From Lentzea nigeriaca (GTDB lineage Bacteria; Actinomycetota; Actinomycetes; Mycobacteriales; Pseudonocardiaceae), in the NCBI RefSeq assembly GCF_016907955.1, contig NZ_JAFBCX010000012.1, positions 62,001 through 126,000 of the forward strand: a DNA stretch of 64,000 nucleotides, given 5' to 3'. Shown in pieces: positions 26,185 to 33,352 of this stretch; position 1 is the first letter of the stretch, and every line of letters starts with the position of its first letter. The notes beneath the pieces were generated by a model, which was not told the DNA's origin, made no database searches, and saw nothing but the letters and a program-made list of their open reading frames with translations. The translations under genes and the position numbers were made by a program.

Positions 26185-26258
26185 GCCCCCGTAGCCCAAT
26201 CGGCAGAGGCAGCGGACTCAAAATCCGTCCAGTGTGCGTTCGAGTCGCACCGGGGGCA
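26185..26258 (+). tRNA. tRNA-Leu(CAA), short variable loop
   Basis: The acceptor stem GCCCCCG (26185-26191) pairs with CGGGGGC (26251-26257), discriminator A. The anticodon stem GCGGA/UCCGU encloses CUCAAAA, so the anticodon is CAA. The T-arm is GTGCG/CGCAC around TTCGAGT. Length is 74 with no encoded CCA. The variable loop is only 5 bases, whereas leucine tRNAs normally have a long variable arm. Similar short CAA tRNAs are annotated in other actinobacteria as far as I recall; identity as leucine tRNA rests on the anticodon. Confidence 0.85.
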
Positions 26259-26265
26259 TCGAAGG

Positions 26266-26315
26266 TCGAAGGGCGAGGTGTGTCCGCAAAAAGCGCGGAC
26301 CACCTCGCCCTTCGA
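26266..26315 (+). terminator. Strong terminator after the tRNA
   Basis: TCGAAGGGCGAGGTG (26266-26280) is perfectly complementary to CACCTCGCCCTTCGA (26301-26315), and GTCCGC/GCGGAC extends the stem inward, giving about 21 paired bases with a small loop of A residues. TGTTTTCT follows. Confidence 0.88.
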
Positions 26316-26670
26316 GTGTTTTCTGGGGGCCGAGCCTCCAGACCCCAGCCGGGGCTACGCCCCCGGACCCCGCCTCGGGTCAACCACTTTGGATGACCGG
26401 CTGTTTGTTTTGTCGCCGTGTCGGAACCTCTACACGGGGTACGGCTTCGGCGTGCTGGGTGATCTCGCCCGCGGCATCGCTCTCGGCTTTGTGGGTGTGC
26501 GGGGCCGTGGTGTGGCTCGGTGGGGGCTGGTCCACAAAGGACGTCGGTCGCTTGAGGACTGTCCACAACTCCCTTTCGCGTAGTTGATCAAGGCCGAACG
26601 GCGGATTCGGTGGTGGCCGGGAGGCGCTACGGTCGTCAAAGTTTCAACGACCGCGTCGGGAGCCCTGGTG
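26316..26670. other. Intergenic region, no gene recognised
   Basis: 355 bases between the tRNA terminator and the lipoprotein gene. It contains a small GGGGCTACGCCCC hairpin near 26352-26364. Reading frames through it have no protein-like features. The last ~70 bases should hold the promoter of the lipoprotein gene; no clear consensus was recognised. Confidence 0.45.
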
Positions 26671-27612
26671 GTGCGGAAGTTCTTGTCATTTCTCATGGTT
26701 CTTCTCGTGTGTGCGTGCACGGCGGAGAGCCCGGCGCCGCCGTTGGTCACCCGCGTGCCGTTGAGACCGCCCACGTTGATCACCGAGGCGCAGGAGAACG
26801 TGCCGATGTTGGTGCGCGAGGTGGTCGACGGGCGCACCGTGGAACTCGAGAGCGGTCAGCGGGCTCGCATTTCGTTCCTGGCGGAACCTGCGGTGTGCTG
26901 GGCTGCCGCGGCCATCGCCTTTGCCACGAAAACGTTGGTGGACAAGCCGGTTCGCGTCACCTCGATCATTCCCGGCGAAGTCAATCTGTGGCTTGAGGAC
27001 GGAACCAGTTACGCGTCTCTCGCCGTGCGCGAGGGTGTGCTGCGTGCGCAGGACGCCGCCGGTGCGCTTGCCGACGCCGAAGCCACCGCGGCGCGTGAGA
27101 AGCGCGGGCTGTGGGGGCCGCCCTGCAACGGCGTGGCCGCCACGCCGACGATCGCCACGGCCGGTACGTCACCGAAGCGTGTTCAGCCGACGAAGCCGGT
27201 CGTCGTGACGACGGATGTGCCTCCCGTTGCGACGACTCCGCCCGCGCCCGTGCCTGCCCCCGCGCCTGCCCCCGCTCCCGCTCCTGTGCCGCCGCCGTGC
27301 ACGGTCGCCTACCGGATCAGCGGGCAGTGGCCGGGCGGGTTCCAGGGCGGCGTCACGATCAGGAACACGGGCTCCGCCGCGATCAACGGCTGGACGCTGC
27401 GATGGTCGTTCAGCGACGGTCAGGCCGTGACGCAGATGTGGAACGCGACCTCGTCGCAGCGCGGAGCGGCCGTCACGGCGACCAACGTCCACTACACGGC
27501 GACGATCGCGCCCGGCGGCGAGGTGTCGATCGGGTTCCTCGGATCCCTGCGCGGTGGGAACGCGGCCCCGGCATCGTTCACGCTCAACGGAACGGCCTGC
27601 GCGACGGGGTGA
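26671..27612 (+). CDS. Lipoprotein with degenerate nuclease-like (SNase) fold and C-terminal CBM2
   Basis: 313-residue exported lipoprotein. Lipobox MVLLVCAC, lipid cysteine C16. Residues ~45-152 look like a staphylococcal-nuclease fold (VREVVDGRTVELESGQRARI, DGTSYASLAVREGV, AREKRGLWGPPC). The usual catalytic and metal-binding residues are replaced: the D of DGDT is R56, D40 is A71 and E43 is A74; only R66 remains in the R35 position. A proline/alanine linker (residues ~180-209) leads to a CBM2 cellulose-binding module (CTVAYRISGQWPGGFQG to NGTAC). GTG 26671 has GGGAG with 8-base spacing. The nuclease part is probably inactive and may serve as a binding scaffold on cell wall or polysaccharide. 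Confidence 0.82.
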   Translation: MRKFLSFLMVLLVCACTAESPAPPLVTRVPLRPPTLITEAQENVPMLVREVVDGRTVELESGQRARISFLAEPAVCWAAAAIAFATKTLVDKPVRVTSIIPGEVNLWLEDGTSYASLAVREGVLRAQDAAGALADAEATAAREKRGLWGPPCNGVAATPTIATAGTSPKRVQPTKPVVVTTDVPPVATTPPAPVPAPAPAPAPAPVPPPCTVAYRISGQWPGGFQGGVTIRNTGSAAINGWTLRWSFSDGQAVTQMWNATSSQRGAAVTATNVHYTATIAPGGEVSIGFLGSLRGGNAAPASFTLNGTACATG

Positions 27613-28002
27613 GGTAGTGGTCCCCGCGATCGAACGTGGCAAGACCAGTAGCTTGTTGCAGCTATCTCTTGGGATGTGACAGTGAGGGTGATGCGGGCAG
27701 GCAGCCGCGCTTCGATCATGAAGATCGCGCTCTCCTGGCTGCCAACTGCACGGTTGGCGGCAGTCGGGGTGATCAGCAAACGTTTGCGTCGGCATTTCTC
27801 TACCGCCATCTCGGCAGCGACGTGCAGCACAACCAAGCCGCGACGCTCTACTAGTCAATCCGCCAACCCACGAGCGTGTGCCCCGACGGCCCGGACATGA
27901 CGCGGTCGTTCATCACCACCGCTGTACGTGCCTGCTGAGAGCTGATCTGCCCAGAGCAGAGAAAGCAGCGAACCGCCGAGGCGCAACGGCATCGTCGGAG
28001 GC
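27613..28002. other. Intergenic region, no gene recognised
   Basis: 390 bases before the clpP pair. Several overlapping short frames exist but none has a ribosome site or protein-like composition. The promoter of the clpP operon should lie in the last ~100 bases. No ClgR- or PopR-type operator was recognised by eye. Confidence 0.45.
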
Positions 28003-28617
28003 ATGACGAACAACGAGAAGCTCTTCAGCCCTGGGCTGCGGGAACGGTTCTTCAGTCAGCGGGTGCTGATTCTCGACGGCCCGCTCGACGACGACAACGG
28101 GACGGTGCTGGCGACACAGCTGCTGTCGCTCGCGAGTGAGGATCCGCGGCAGGACATCGCGCTGTGGATCAACTCGCCGGGCGGTTCGGTGCCCTCGATG
28201 CTCGCGATCCGGGACGTGATGCGGCTGGTGCCGTGCGACGTCGCGACGCTGGCGCTCGGTCTGGCGTGCAGCGCGGGGCAGTTCCTGCTCTCCGCAGGCA
28301 CCAAGGGGAAGCGGTTCGCGTTGCCGCACGCGCGGATCCTGATGCACCAGGGCAGTGCGGGCATCGCCGGTTCGGCGGTCGAGGTCGAGGTGCAGGCGGA
28401 CGACCTGCGCTACACCAGGGACACCGTGCTCGGGCTGATCGCGGAGGACACCGGGCAGCCGTTCGACCGGATCTTCACGGATTCGTTGCACGACAGGTGG
28501 TTCACCACCGCGCAGGCGCGCGAGTACGGCTTCATCGACCACATCGTCAGCGACCTCGCGCAGGTCGTTCCTGTTCGCACGCACAAGCTGGGTCTGCACT
28601 CGGGAGCCGTCGCATGA
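28003..28617 (+). CDS. ClpP protease subunit with intact catalytic triad
   Basis: 204-residue ClpP-family serine peptidase, a ring-forming subunit that degrades proteins fed by Clp ATPases. The catalytic triad is complete: S90 in LGLACSAGQFLL, H115 in ARILMHQG and D164 in DSLHDRWF. The sequence resembles the ClpP1/ClpP3-type paralogues of actinobacteria. ATG 28003. The next gene overlaps by ATGA, so the two subunits are co-translated and probably form one mixed ring. Main housekeeping clpP1P2 is usually beside clpX/tig, which is not the case here, so this is an additional paralogous pair. Confidence 0.95.
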   Translation: MTNNEKLFSPGLRERFFSQRVLILDGPLDDDNGTVLATQLLSLASEDPRQDIALWINSPGGSVPSMLAIRDVMRLVPCDVATLALGLACSAGQFLLSAGTKGKRFALPHARILMHQGSAGIAGSAVEVEVQADDLRYTRDTVLGLIAEDTGQPFDRIFTDSLHDRWFTTAQAREYGFIDHIVSDLAQVVPVRTHKLGLHSGAVA

Positions 28618-29201
28618 GCAGCTACACGATTCCCAACGTGATCACGCGGGACGCGCGCGGCGAGCGGATCATGGACGTCTACTCGCACCTGCTGAGCTCG
28701 CGGATCGTCTACCTCGGCACCGCCATCGACTCCGGGGTCGCCAACGCGTTGATCGCGCAGTTGCTGCACCTCGAGTCCGACAACCCGGACCTGGAGATCA
28801 ACCTCTACATCAACTGCGAGGGCGGCGACCCGTCGGCGATGCTCGCGCTCTACGACACCATGCGCTACATCAAGGCGCCGGTCGCGACGACGTGCGTGGG
28901 CCAGGCGGTGGCGGCCGGTGCGGTGCTGCTCGCGGCGGGCGCGGCGGGGCGCAGGGCCGTGTTGCCGCACAGCAGGGTCGTGCTGCACCAGCCCGCGGCG
29001 CAAGGGCGTGGCACGATCCCCGACCTGATCCTCGCGGCGGACGAGGTGGTCAGGGTGCGCACGCAGCTGGAGGAGATCCTGTCCCGCCACACCGGCCGGA
29101 GCGTGGCCGAACTGCGCCACGACACCGACCGGGACCGCGTGTTCGACGCGGCGGGCACCGTCGAGTACGGCCTCGCGGACCAGGTGCTCGAACAGCGTTA
29201 G
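28614..29201 (+). CDS. ClpP paralogue lacking the catalytic serine
   Basis: 195-residue ClpP-family subunit translationally coupled to the active ClpP (ATGA overlap). The sequence aligns well with ClpP (YLGTAIDSGVANALIAQLL, YINCEGGDPSAMLALYDTM). At the nucleophile position, however, it has TCVGQAVAAGAVLLAAG where family members have GQAAS: A100 replaces the serine. The base sequence GGCCAGGCGGTGGCGGCC is clear. H125 and D174 are kept. It is therefore probably a structural or regulatory subunit of a mixed ring with its neighbour. It converges on the XRE gene with a 4-base overlap of stops. Confidence 0.9.
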   Translation: MSSYTIPNVITRDARGERIMDVYSHLLSSRIVYLGTAIDSGVANALIAQLLHLESDNPDLEINLYINCEGGDPSAMLALYDTMRYIKAPVATTCVGQAVAAGAVLLAAGAAGRRAVLPHSRVVLHQPAAQGRGTIPDLILAADEVVRVRTQLEEILSRHTGRSVAELRHDTDRDRVFDAAGTVEYGLADQVLEQR

Positions 29202-29539
29202 GCGACAGCCATGAGCACGGGGCCGGACGGACGTCCGATCGGCCGCGACGTCTGGAAGTGTTGCACCTGCTGGTGGAAGTGGCGGACCTGGCCGGCGATC
29301 CCGATCAGCAGATCGGCCAGGTCGATGCCCAGCGCACCGGTGACCGCGGCGATCATCTCGCTCGACGGCTCCTTGCGGCCGCGCTCGATCTCGGACAGGT
29401 ACTGCACCGAGATGCCGGCCCGCTCGGCCACGTCGACCAGGCGGTCGCCGCGCTCCTCTCTGGCCTCGCGCAGCTTCCGGCCCAGAGCCTCGCGCCACAA
29501 CGGCTCGGGAGTGCGGTTGAAGTCCAGGATCTCCGCCAT
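29198..29539 (-). CDS. XRE-family regulator, ClgR/PopR-like
   Basis: 113-residue helix-turn-helix regulator. Residues ~20-77 form the XRE domain (LREAREERGDRLVDVAERAG, ISVQYLSEIERGRKEPSSEM). The YLSEIERGRKEPSSE motif is very close to ClgR and PopR, which activate clp genes in streptomycetes. The C-terminus ends MAVA, resembling the alanine-ended degrons by which ClpP complexes destroy ClgR/PopR. It is encoded convergently to the dead ClpP subunit, stops overlapping by 4 bases. A feedback loop (activator destroyed by its own product) is the natural inference. ATG 29539 has no obvious ribosome site; leaderless translation is possible. Confidence 0.85.
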   Translation of the reverse strand: MAEILDFNRTPEPLWREALGRKLREAREERGDRLVDVAERAGISVQYLSEIERGRKEPSSEMIAAVTGALGIDLADLLIGIAGQVRHFHQQVQHFQTSRPIGRPSGPVLMAVA

Positions 29540-29698
29540 GACGTCATGGTGACAGCAGCCGGGCGGCCCGGGGCAGCCGTTCTGCTGTGGGCGGAACCAC
29601 GAACTGTGTGCGAGATGTGCACGGTGCGTGTGGTGGCGCTCGGCAGGGTGTTCCACGACCTCCGGGTCATTCGCATTTGTCAGTTGAAAGGAACACCC

Positions 29699-30301
29699 GT
29701 GTCCCAGCAGACCTACCAGCCGCCCGTGCCGCCGCACAACCCCGTGCAGCAGCAGCCCCGCAACGGCTTGGGCATCACCGGGTTCGTGCTCGGCTTGACA
29801 GGTCTGGTGTTGTCGCCGATCCCGTTCGTCGGGATGATTGCCTGGCCGTTGGTCATCCTCGGCCTGGTCTTCTCCATCGTCGGTGTCGTCCGCGTGAAGA
29901 AGGGCAAGGCCACCAACAAGTGGCTTTCGATCATCGGCATCATCGCCTCCGTGGTGGGCCTCGCCGTCTGCATCGTGTGGGTCGCCGTGATCGGCTCCGC
30001 GGTCAACGAGGTCAACGACGAGGTCAACAAGGTCGCCAAGGTGAAGTACGAGGTGACCGGTGACGCCAAGAACGTCGACGTGAGCTACGGCGAGACGCTC
30101 AACCCCAAGGAAGAGACCGTGGCGACCCTGCCGTGGTCGAAGGAGACCGAGAACAAGGGCTTTTACAAGGGCGGCATGCTCACCGTGACCGCGGGCGAGG
30201 ACGGTGGCACGGTGACGTGCAAGATCACCGTCGACGGCCAGGTCGTGTCGACGAAGACGGACAAGGGTCCGTTCGCGTCGGTCGTCTGCACCGGAGTCTG
30301 A
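29699..30301 (+). CDS. Membrane protein with DUF4190-like and MmpS-like parts
   Basis: 200-residue protein. A proline/glutamine-rich N-terminus (QQTYQPPVPPHNPVQQQP) is followed by two membrane helices (GITGFVLGLTGLVLSPIPFV, LSIIGIIASVVGLAVCIVW) separated by a basic loop, as in DUF4190 proteins. The C-terminal ~75 residues (VKYEVTGDAKNVDVSYGETL, then TVTCKITVDGQVV) resemble the MmpS soluble domain with its conserved cysteines. GTG 29699 has AAGGA upstream. It lies 3 bases from the convergent SARP gene. No MmpL partner is adjacent. Export or envelope role is inferred. Confidence 0.82.
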   Translation: MSQQTYQPPVPPHNPVQQQPRNGLGITGFVLGLTGLVLSPIPFVGMIAWPLVILGLVFSIVGVVRVKKGKATNKWLSIIGIIASVVGLAVCIVWVAVIGSAVNEVNDEVNKVAKVKYEVTGDAKNVDVSYGETLNPKEETVATLPWSKETENKGFYKGGMLTVTAGEDGGTVTCKITVDGQVVSTKTDKGPFASVVCTGV

Positions 30302-30304
30302 CGC

Positions 30305-33271
30305 TCAGTCCTCAGTGGACAGCGCGAGCAGCGCGTCCAGCTTGACGTTCGTGACGAGGTCCGGCCGGTCAGTCAACCGGTCGGCCTCGGCGCGTGCGTC
30401 GGCACCGGACGAACCGGTTGCGTCGAGCGCGTCGGCGAGGAGGTGCAACGTGATGGCCTGTTCCGAGTCGACGGCCAGGTCCCGGAAGATCTCGAGGCTG
30501 TCCCGCAACGCGGAAACCGCTTCCCTGGTGCCGATCCGGGCGGCGGCGAGGCCACGGGCGGTCGCTGCCATCAGCGGTCGTTCGTCGATCTCGCGGGCGA
30601 GCCGGCCGCTCTCCTCGAAGCACCGCACGGCGCCGTCGCGGTGCCCGAGCCTGGCCTCGACCAGACCGAGGTCGTACAACGTGTTGGCCAGCGCGGAACG
30701 TTCGCCGAGAGCACGGAACAGCGTCACCGCGTCCGTTCCGGCGGTGCGGGCACCGGGCAGTTCACCGGTCAGCAGCCGGACCCAGGCCACCTCGCTCAGA
30801 GCGAGCGCGATCTGCCGGTCCTCGTTCAGCTCCCGTGCCAGCGCGAGCGAACGCTCGCTGTGCGCCAGCGCTTCCGGCAACCGGCCGAGCCTGCCCAGCG
30901 TGATCGAGGCCGACCGGCAGGCCGCGGCTTCGCCGAAGCCGTCACCTTCGGCGTGGAACAGCTCGATCGCGCGCTCGGCGTCGGGCAGTGACCGTTCGGC
31001 TTCCCCGGTCAGCGCGAGGAAGTGGGCGTAGTTGCTCAACGCGCAGGCCAGCGCGTGCAGGTCACCCAGTCGTTCGAACTCCTTGCAGCACCGCTCGAAC
31101 CGGACGGCGACCTGGTCGTGGTGGCCGCGATGCGCGTCGATCAGGGTGAGCACGAACTCGGCCCTGGCCGCGGTGCGCTCGTCGGAGTCCCGCAGAACTT
31201 CGTGCAGCGTGCGCATTTCCGCCCACTCGCTCCTGCTCCACAGCTTCACGTCGAGGCGTTCGGTGAGCAGCGCGGCCTCGTGGTGCCACCCGCGGGCGCA
31301 GGCCATCCGCACGAGGTGGATCAGGTTCGACTGCTCGGCGGTGAACCACGCGACCGGGTCGTCGATCAGGTCGTGCACCGGAACCGCCGGTGCGGCGACG
31401 ACGTCGGTCAACCTGGACAGGGTGAACGTCCGCGGCATCCGCCTGGCGGCCGCGTCGGCGAACGACAGCGCGGCGTCGACCACGCGGCGGCACGCGCGCA
31501 GCCGGTCGGCCTCGGTGTCCTCGGTCTCGGCGCGTTCGGTGCCGAAGACCCGCAGCAGGTCGTGCATGCGGTAGCGGGGCTCCCCGGTCGCGTCGGAGCC
31601 GGCAGGGTCGAGCAGGCTGGCTTCCACGAGCTCCTCGAGCACGCCGTCCGCGTCCGTCGTGTCCAGCAGGACCGCGACGACCCAGCCGGGCACGCTGTGC
31701 GGGCCGAGCAGGCTCAGCCGACGGAACGCCTTGCGCCCCAACGGGGTCAGCGCGTCGTAGCTGACCGCCAGGCTGGCCCGGACCTGCAGGTCGCTGATCG
31801 CGAGCTCGTCCAGCCGATGCCGCTCGTCGCTCAGCCGCCTGGCCAGGTACCGCAGGCTGAGCTGCGGCCTGGTGGCGAGCCGGGTGGCCGCGATCCGCAA
31901 CGCCAGGGGCAGGTTGCCGCACATCGCCGCCGCCCGGCTCGCCGCGGCCGGTTCCGCACCGACGCGCGCGGGCCCGGCCACCTGTTCCAGGAAGTGCCGC
32001 GCTTCGTCGTCGGTGAACGGCAGCACCGGGAACCGCTGCACGCCGGCCAGACCGCTCAACCTGGCCCGGCTGCTCACCAGGACCGCGCAGCCGGGCGTGC
32101 CGGGCAGCAGCGGCCGCACCTGATGCGGGCTCGCGGCGTCGTCGAGCACGAGGAGCACCCGGCGGTCGGCCAGCCTGGCGCGGAACAGCGCGGCGCGTTC
32201 CTCCGGGTCGTCCGGGATCGACGACCCGGACGCCCCGGTGGCGCGCAGCAGCCCGGCGAGCGCGTCGTGTGCCTGCTTCGGCTCGCGCGTGGCACCGGAG
32301 AGCCGGGTGAACAACTGACCGTCGGGGAACTCGGCGCGCAGCTGATGGGCGACGCGCATGGCCAGTGCGGTCTTCCCCACGCCCGGCTTGCCGGTCAGCA
32401 CGACGACGGGGACGGTGGAAGTCTTGGCGCGCAAGGCGTTCGTGAGTTCGGCGAGCAGCGCTGCCCGGCCGGAGAAGTCGGCGACGTCCGGCGGCAGCTG
32501 GCAGATCGGGAACCCGGTGCGTGCCACCGTCGAGGGGCGCGGCGGTTCACCGCGCAGGATCTTCTCGTGCAACTGCCGCAGTTCGGGGCCCGGCTCGACA
32601 CCGAGCGCGTCGACCAGGGTGGCGCGCGCGGTCCGGTAGACCGCGAGCGCGTCGGCCTGCCTGCCCGCGTCGCACAGCGCGGTCATCAGCTGGCCGCACA
32701 ACCGTTCCCTGGTCGGATGTTCGGCGACCGCCGCCTGCAGCTCGCCGACCAGCTCACCGCCTCGCCCGATCGCGAGCTCGGCGGCGAAGCATTCCTCGAC
32801 GAGGTTCAGCCTGGTCGCCTCCAGCTCGGTGATCTCCGGTTCCAGCCCCGGAACGCTGAGGTCGGGCAGCGGCCGGTCCCGCCACTGCGCCAGCGCGGTG
32901 CGGAAGTGCTCGGCCGCCGCGGCCGGATCACCGCTGCGGCCGGCTCGCCTGCCCGCCTCCGCTTCGTCCCGGAACCGCAGCAGGTCCAGCGAGTCCGGGG
33001 GCAGGCGCAGGCAGAACTGGCCGTCGAAGTGATCTATTCGCACGCCGTCGAGCCGGTCGCGCAGCCGGGAGATGTAAGTGTGCAGATTGGACAGATGCGA
33101 TTTCGGCGGTGCGCCGTCCCACATCGTGTCGATCAGGCGGCTGACCGAGATCGGGTTGCCGGCGTGGAAGAGCAGCACGGCGAGCAGGCTGCGTTGCCTG
33201 GCACCGCCGACCGTGATGGGCACACCGTCGCTGGTGGTCACGGTCAACGGGCCGAGCACTCCGAATTTCAC
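30305..33271 (-). CDS. SARP/AfsR-type transcriptional regulator (DBD-BTAD-NB-ARC-TPR)
   Basis: 988-residue AfsR-like regulator. Residues 1-95 are the OmpR-type winged helix (LGPLTVTTSDGVPITVGGAR), ~96-245 the BTAD domain (DLLRFRDEAEAGRRAG, EPGPELRQLHEKIL), ~260-540 an NB-ARC ATPase with P-loop TGKPGVGKTAL, and the remainder TPR-like repeats (ALACALSNYAHFLALTGEAE and similar). Such proteins switch on secondary-metabolite or developmental genes and are often controlled by phosphorylation. No biosynthetic cluster lies in this window, so its targets are unknown. ATG 33271 gives a canonical SARP start. Confidence 0.93.
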   Translation of the reverse strand: MKFGVLGPLTVTTSDGVPITVGGARQRSLLAVLLFHAGNPISVSRLIDTMWDGAPPKSHLSNLHTYISRLRDRLDGVRIDHFDGQFCLRLPPDSLDLLRFRDEAEAGRRAGRSGDPAAAAEHFRTALAQWRDRPLPDLSVPGLEPEITELEATRLNLVEECFAAELAIGRGGELVGELQAAVAEHPTRERLCGQLMTALCDAGRQADALAVYRTARATLVDALGVEPGPELRQLHEKILRGEPPRPSTVARTGFPICQLPPDVADFSGRAALLAELTNALRAKTSTVPVVVLTGKPGVGKTALAMRVAHQLRAEFPDGQLFTRLSGATREPKQAHDALAGLLRATGASGSSIPDDPEERAALFRARLADRRVLLVLDDAASPHQVRPLLPGTPGCAVLVSSRARLSGLAGVQRFPVLPFTDDEARHFLEQVAGPARVGAEPAAASRAAAMCGNLPLALRIAATRLATRPQLSLRYLARRLSDERHRLDELAISDLQVRASLAVSYDALTPLGRKAFRRLSLLGPHSVPGWVVAVLLDTTDADGVLEELVEASLLDPAGSDATGEPRYRMHDLLRVFGTERAETEDTEADRLRACRRVVDAALSFADAAARRMPRTFTLSRLTDVVAAPAVPVHDLIDDPVAWFTAEQSNLIHLVRMACARGWHHEAALLTERLDVKLWSRSEWAEMRTLHEVLRDSDERTAARAEFVLTLIDAHRGHHDQVAVRFERCCKEFERLGDLHALACALSNYAHFLALTGEAERSLPDAERAIELFHAEGDGFGEAAACRSASITLGRLGRLPEALAHSERSLALARELNEDRQIALALSEVAWVRLLTGELPGARTAGTDAVTLFRALGERSALANTLYDLGLVEARLGHRDGAVRCFEESGRLAREIDERPLMAATARGLAAARIGTREAVSALRDSLEIFRDLAVDSEQAITLHLLADALDATGSSGADARAEADRLTDRPDLVTNVKLDALLALSTED

Positions 33272-33352
33272 CGCCGAGACCTTAGAGCAGGTCCTGGTGC
33301 CTGGTAACCATTTCTATGGTGTTCCAGAGATTAATTCACTTGATCCGAAGAT

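Noticed and set aside
26185..26670. Integration site of a mobile element at the tRNA
   Set aside because: No integrase, excisionase or repeated tRNA 3' end was found within the window; the region after the tRNA holds only a terminator and non-coding sequence.
27492..27836. Possible minus-strand gene in the gap before clpP
   Set aside because: The frame overlaps the CBM2 coding sequence, has no ribosome site and shows no recognised motif.
23068..33271. Secondary-metabolite cluster suggested by PabAB fusion, SARP regulator and flavin monooxygenase
   Set aside because: No polyketide, peptide, terpene or lanthipeptide synthase occurs in the window; the three genes are separated by unrelated housekeeping genes.
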